Of a stretch of 64,000 bases of DNA, positions 60,679 to 64,000 are shown piece after piece. The translations under genes and the position numbers were made by a program. A model generated the notes under the pieces. The model was not told the DNA's origin and did no database searches. It worked only from the letters and a program-made list of their open reading frames with translations. Source of the stretch: Chryseobacterium sp. OSA05B (GTDB taxonomy: Bacteria; Bacteroidota; Bacteroidia; Flavobacteriales; Weeksellaceae); contig NZ_JAHXYH010000001.1 of the NCBI RefSeq assembly GCF_019970065.1, positions 744,001 through 808,000 of the forward strand, in the 5' to 3' direction. Numbering within the stretch: position 1 is the first letter of the stretch; every line of letters begins with the position of its first letter.

Positions 60679-63021
60679 TTAATTCGCCCTGTTTTTCTCA
60701 TCAAACTTTACACTACGGTCCGCCCCCTTCACCTTTTTATTCCCAAATGTATACGTCGCTGATAAAGTAAGCCTTCTGGCATCGTAATAATTATTGTAAT
60801 AGTGGGTCCCTGTTGTATAATAGATTTCTCCACGGCTTCTCCCTTGTTTAAAGATATCCGAGACCAATAGATTCATCTGCAGAGTCTTCTCCATAAGGCT
60901 CAATTTAAGCCCTGCAGTAACAAGTCCTGCGTAATTCATATAGGAATTCCCAGAATTGGATGGCAGTCTGAACCAGTAATTGAAGATCAGCTGCACAGTT
61001 TTACTTTTATTAAGCGAAAGATTGTTCTGAAAATCAAAATTATAACTGTTTCCTTTTCTGGAGGCGGCATCAGTAGCAAAAACTTTCGTTTCCATATAAG
61101 AAACGTCCGTAGAATAATTGGCTTCCCAGAATTTAAAGAAGGTATCAGAATAATTGACCGTGATTCCCATACTGTTCTGGTTGTAATAATTTGCAAACGT
61201 ACTGATCCTGTTTTCGCCCTGCAGATTGGCCAGCTGCCCAAATGCTTCTACCGTTCTCTGGAAATACGCAGATGTGGACAGTTTCCCTTTATAAACATGT
61301 GAAATTTCAAAATTATGGTTGATAGAAGGTGTCAGCAATGGATTTCCGGTAAAGTAAGAATTCACATTGATGTACCAACGGTAAGGATTGATCGCGCGGA
61401 ATCCCGGTCTGTTGATCCTTTTAGAGTAATTTAAATTGAAAGTATTGTTTTCATCGCTTTTATAGCTGATATAAGCCGTAGGAAAGAATTTTCCGTAGGA
61501 GTTTTCTGTCTGCTGCCCTGAGGTTAAGGAATTTCCGTTCACTGTGGAATATTCATAGCGCAATCCTGCTTTTGCTGACCATTTTTCATTGAACTCTTTT
61601 TCAAAGCTGACATACGCCGCGTAGTTTTTTTCATTGTACTCAAATACATTGCTTTTTAAAGGATCTGTGATAAAATTTCCATTCGTCAGATTCTGATAAG
61701 AAATATCTGAATTGTTATCAAAATTGGTGAACTTGACTCCGGTTTCCATCTTTGCAAATTGGTATGGCAGGGTAAGATCAGCCTGTCCTGAGTAAATTTT
61801 ATAATCAACAGTAGAAGGTGTTCTCACTACAAAATCGTCACCCGAACTTTCTGTAGTAGTAAAATCAATCAGACTTTCCGGGATATTGGAAAAATAATTT
61901 CCGGTAATGCTCAGTTTATGACCCTGCTTTCCAAACTTAAGATCGTAATATCCGCTTATCATCTGCTGAAGGCTATTGGCGCGGTGTTCCGCATAAGTAG
62001 ACAGCGTATTCGTATACATTCCGTTCTGGAAATATCTCGACGTATTCTGAACATCCATATTGGAATGCCCAAAACCGTAATCGTAAATAAATCCTACATT
62101 GGATTTGGCATTAATCCGATAATCAACACTTAAATTAGCCCCAATTCCATTTCCGAAATCCCTTCTTTCATCCGAACTTTTTAGCCCGTCTGCACCATCA
62201 ATGGTATAGTTTTCATAGGACCGTTTTTGATAATCGTAATGCCTTAATTTCAGTGAAGATCTTAGTTTTTCATTTTGATAATTGACTGTTGCATTATTTG
62301 AAAACCCGGTGTAAGTCTGTTGCTGAAGACTTGTTGTGAGACTTCCGCTCCAACCCAAGTTTTGATTTTTCTTTAAAACGATATTGATGAGCCCGCTATT
62401 TCCCTGCGCTTCATATTTTGCCGGAGGAGTCGTGATTACCTCGATCTTTTCTATATTCTCGGATCTTAAACTTTTTAGATACGTTACCAGCTCACTTCCT
62501 GAAAGATTTAGCATTCTGTCATTAATCATCACAGCGACTCCGCTTTTTCCAACGATTGAAATTCCTGCATTCTCATCCACTTTAAGCAATGGTGTCGTTG
62601 ATAATGCTTCTGCTCCATCCATTCCCTGTGAAGCCACAGAATTGGATACATTAAAGATGAGACGGTCAGCCTTTCTTTCAATTAATTTTTTCCGGGCGGT
62701 AAGTGTGACGCCTTCAATTTGTTTTTCCTGTTTTTTCTCAAGGAAAAAATCATGCTTGGTCTCTCCGTTTATGGTAATTTCTGCTGAAGATACTTCTGCT
62801 CCGTCCTGGATCAGTTTGATATTATAATTTCCGTTATCCGGAAGTTTTAAAGAATAATTTCCTTTTTCATCTGAAATAGCCGTTTGTCTGGTCTGGCCTT
62901 TTACTGCAACAATTTCTGTGTATGAAACTGAATTTCCTGTCTGTGTTATTTTTCCTGTGATGCGCTGCGAAAAAGCAAGAACCGGCAGAAGCAGCACCAC
63001 AGAAATTAATGTTTTCTTCAT
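60679..63021 (-). CDS. Outer-membrane beta-barrel receptor (TonB-dependent-like)
   Basis: 780-aa outer-membrane protein. Signal peptide 1-18, a carboxypeptidase-regulatory-like domain (about 20-95: GKITQTGNSVSYTEIVAVKG..DNGNYNIKLIQDG), a plug domain (about 110-220: NSVASQGMDGAEALSTTPLLKVDENAGISIVGKSGVAVMINDRML), and a beta-barrel of the outer-membrane_3 (SusC-like) class. No extended TonB box is evident. Ligand unknown. It is divergent from the GH92 mannosidase gene, and the two could be a glycan-use pair. Confidence 0.88.
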   Translation of the reverse strand: MKKTLISVVLLLPVLAFSQRITGKITQTGNSVSYTEIVAVKGQTRQTAISDEKGNYSLKLPDNGNYNIKLIQDGAEVSSAEITINGETKHDFFLEKKQEKQIEGVTLTARKKLIERKADRLIFNVSNSVASQGMDGAEALSTTPLLKVDENAGISIVGKSGVAVMINDRMLNLSGSELVTYLKSLRSENIEKIEVITTPPAKYEAQGNSGLINIVLKKNQNLGWSGSLTTSLQQQTYTGFSNNATVNYQNEKLRSSLKLRHYDYQKRSYENYTIDGADGLKSSDERRDFGNGIGANLSVDYRINAKSNVGFIYDYGFGHSNMDVQNTSRYFQNGMYTNTLSTYAEHRANSLQQMISGYYDLKFGKQGHKLSITGNYFSNIPESLIDFTTTESSGDDFVVRTPSTVDYKIYSGQADLTLPYQFAKMETGVKFTNFDNNSDISYQNLTNGNFITDPLKSNVFEYNEKNYAAYVSFEKEFNEKWSAKAGLRYEYSTVNGNSLTSGQQTENSYGKFFPTAYISYKSDENNTFNLNYSKRINRPGFRAINPYRWYINVNSYFTGNPLLTPSINHNFEISHVYKGKLSTSAYFQRTVEAFGQLANLQGENRISTFANYYNQNSMGITVNYSDTFFKFWEANYSTDVSYMETKVFATDAASRKGNSYNFDFQNNLSLNKSKTVQLIFNYWFRLPSNSGNSYMNYAGLVTAGLKLSLMEKTLQMNLLVSDIFKQGRSRGEIYYTTGTHYYNNYYDARRLTLSATYTFGNKKVKGADRSVKFDEKNRAN

Positions 63022-63123
63022 GTATTTTGTAGTAATAGTTTTTAATAAGACAATTCCTGACTTTCTTTTATTACATTCCGTTCTGCTGTTTTTTCAATAT
63101 ATTCGTGGACATAAATTGATGAT

Positions 63124-64000
63124 ATGAAAAACAGACTGGCCGTTTTCTCTTTATGCATTGCCCAGATCCTATATTCCCAGAATTATTCTCAGTATGTCAA
63201 CCCTTTTATAGGAACCGGAGGCCACGGTCACACCTTTCCGGGAGCTATTGTTCCGTTCGGAATGGTACAGCTTTCACCGGACACGAGGATAGACGGAAGC
63301 TGGGACGGATGCAGCGGATATCACTATTCGGATTCTGTGATTTACGGTTTTTCACATACGCATCTCAACGGAACCGGGGTTTCGGATTACGGAGATATCA
63401 TGCTGATGCCTACGATGGGTAATGCAAGCTTAAATTCTAAAGACTATTCATCCAAATTCTCGCATAAAAATGAAAAAGCTTCGGCCGGATTTTATTCTGT
63501 TAAACTGGACAAAAACAATATCGATGTCCGTCTGACCACCACCCAAAGAGTCGGCTATCACGAATATACTTTTAACAAGTCAGGAACAGCCAATATCATT
63601 CTTGACCTCAACCACAGGGACAAATTACTGGAAGGTGAGGTAAAAATCATTGATGATAAAACCATTGAAGTTTTCAGGAGAAGCGAAGCATGGGCTACCA
63701 ATCAACAGATCTACGCCAGGATTGAGTTTTCAAAACCCATGTTTGAAACAAACGCATATGAAGAACATGCCATAGTGCCAAAAGGTACTATACAAAAAAA
63801 CAACTTTTATTATGGAACTAAAGTAAAAATTGCTTTTTCCAATCAAGTTAAAAAAGGTGAGAAAATTCTTGTAAAAGTCGCTATTTCCCCGACAGGTTAT
63901 GAAGGAACGGAGAAAAACATGCTGGCAGAAGGAAAATCCAATGATTTTGAAGCGGTAAGAAAACAGGCCGAAACCGATTGGAACAAAGAACTTTCAAAAA
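63124..64000 (+). CDS. GH92-family alpha-mannosidase, N-terminal part (truncated by window)
   Basis: The ATG at 63124 opens a signal peptide (MKNRLAVFSLCIAQILYSQ) and the GH92 N-terminal domain: YVNPFIGTGGHGHTFPGAIVPFGMVQLSPDTR and SGYHYSDSVIYGFSHTHLNGTGVSDYGDIMLMPT are diagnostic of calcium-dependent exo-alpha-mannosidases. At least 292 residues are present before the window ends; the catalytic C-terminal half is beyond it. It probably trims alpha-mannosides of host or fungal glycoproteins. Confidence 0.92.
   Translation, partial: MKNRLAVFSLCIAQILYSQNYSQYVNPFIGTGGHGHTFPGAIVPFGMVQLSPDTRIDGSWDGCSGYHYSDSVIYGFSHTHLNGTGVSDYGDIMLMPTMGNASLNSKDYSSKFSHKNEKASAGFYSVKLDKNNIDVRLTTTQRVGYHEYTFNKSGTANIILDLNHRDKLLEGEVKIIDDKTIEVFRRSEAWATNQQIYARIEFSKPMFETNAYEEHAIVPKGTIQKNNFYYGTKVKIAFSNQVKKGEKILVKVAISPTGYEGTEKNMLAEGKSNDFEAVRKQAETDWNKELSK

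Overview
The window looks like a chromosomal segment of a Flavobacteriia/Weeksellaceae bacterium, most likely Chryseobacterium or a close relative. The evidence is the T9SS type A sorting tails, SusC-like and beta-barrel outer-membrane proteins, a PafA-type alkaline phosphatase, TPR-AraC regulators, CDC-like cytolysins of the type described in Elizabethkingia, low GC, and Bacteroidetes-style promoters (TTG - about 19 or 20 nt - TAnnTTTG). No rRNA, tRNA, CRISPR array, transposase or prophage was recognised.

Layout. 1-1757: the end of nadE, then an overlapping three-gene operon of a membrane-anchored barnase-like RNase, an archaemetzincin-like lipoprotein and a barstar-like inhibitor. 1875-13644: two triads of secreted tail-fibre-like paralogs, with a HAF-repeat T9SS protein, a TPR-TM-AraC regulator and its DNA-binding-less partner between them. 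13820-26041: a 52-aa leader-type peptide, pafA, a TPR protein, VOC and GNAT proteins, a TetR/SDR unit with matching palindromic operators, an 8-Cys bacteriocin-like peptide, small membrane proteins, an alpha/beta hydrolase, mdh, and a bacteriophytochrome kinase next to heme oxygenase. 26423-32588: a C4-dicarboxylate module of OprO/P porin, DASS transporter and SdhCAB. 32644-36359: a cyclase-family hydrolase, a nucleoid-associated protein, and a twice-repeated cassette of a tiny membrane peptide followed by an unknown helical protein. 36665-41638: three CDC-like pore-forming proteins (two long, one short) plus a lipoprotein. 41727-50493: a thioredoxin-like protein, a Lys/Ala-rich secreted protein, an HGSNAT-type membrane protein, dnaK, ppk1-ppx, and an epimerase with a small membrane peptide. 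50636-64000: a large choice-of-anchor T9SS protein, flotillin/NfeD, a delta-60-repeat T9SS protein, NifU-like and Mrp Fe-S proteins, an outer-membrane beta-barrel receptor, and the start of a GH92 mannosidase.

Structure not explained by genes. A modular intergenic repeat family (modules here named U, X, Y, Z, W, V) occurs at about 252, 5770, 12489, 33505 and 53675, next to gene 3' ends and with largely conserved module order. Two near-adjacent perfect hairpins share a GCGCGGCC core at 22108-22215. Many intrinsic terminators are visible. The most interesting loci are the CDC-like cluster, the barnase/archaemetzincin/barstar operon, the duplicated TM-peptide cassette and the modular repeat.
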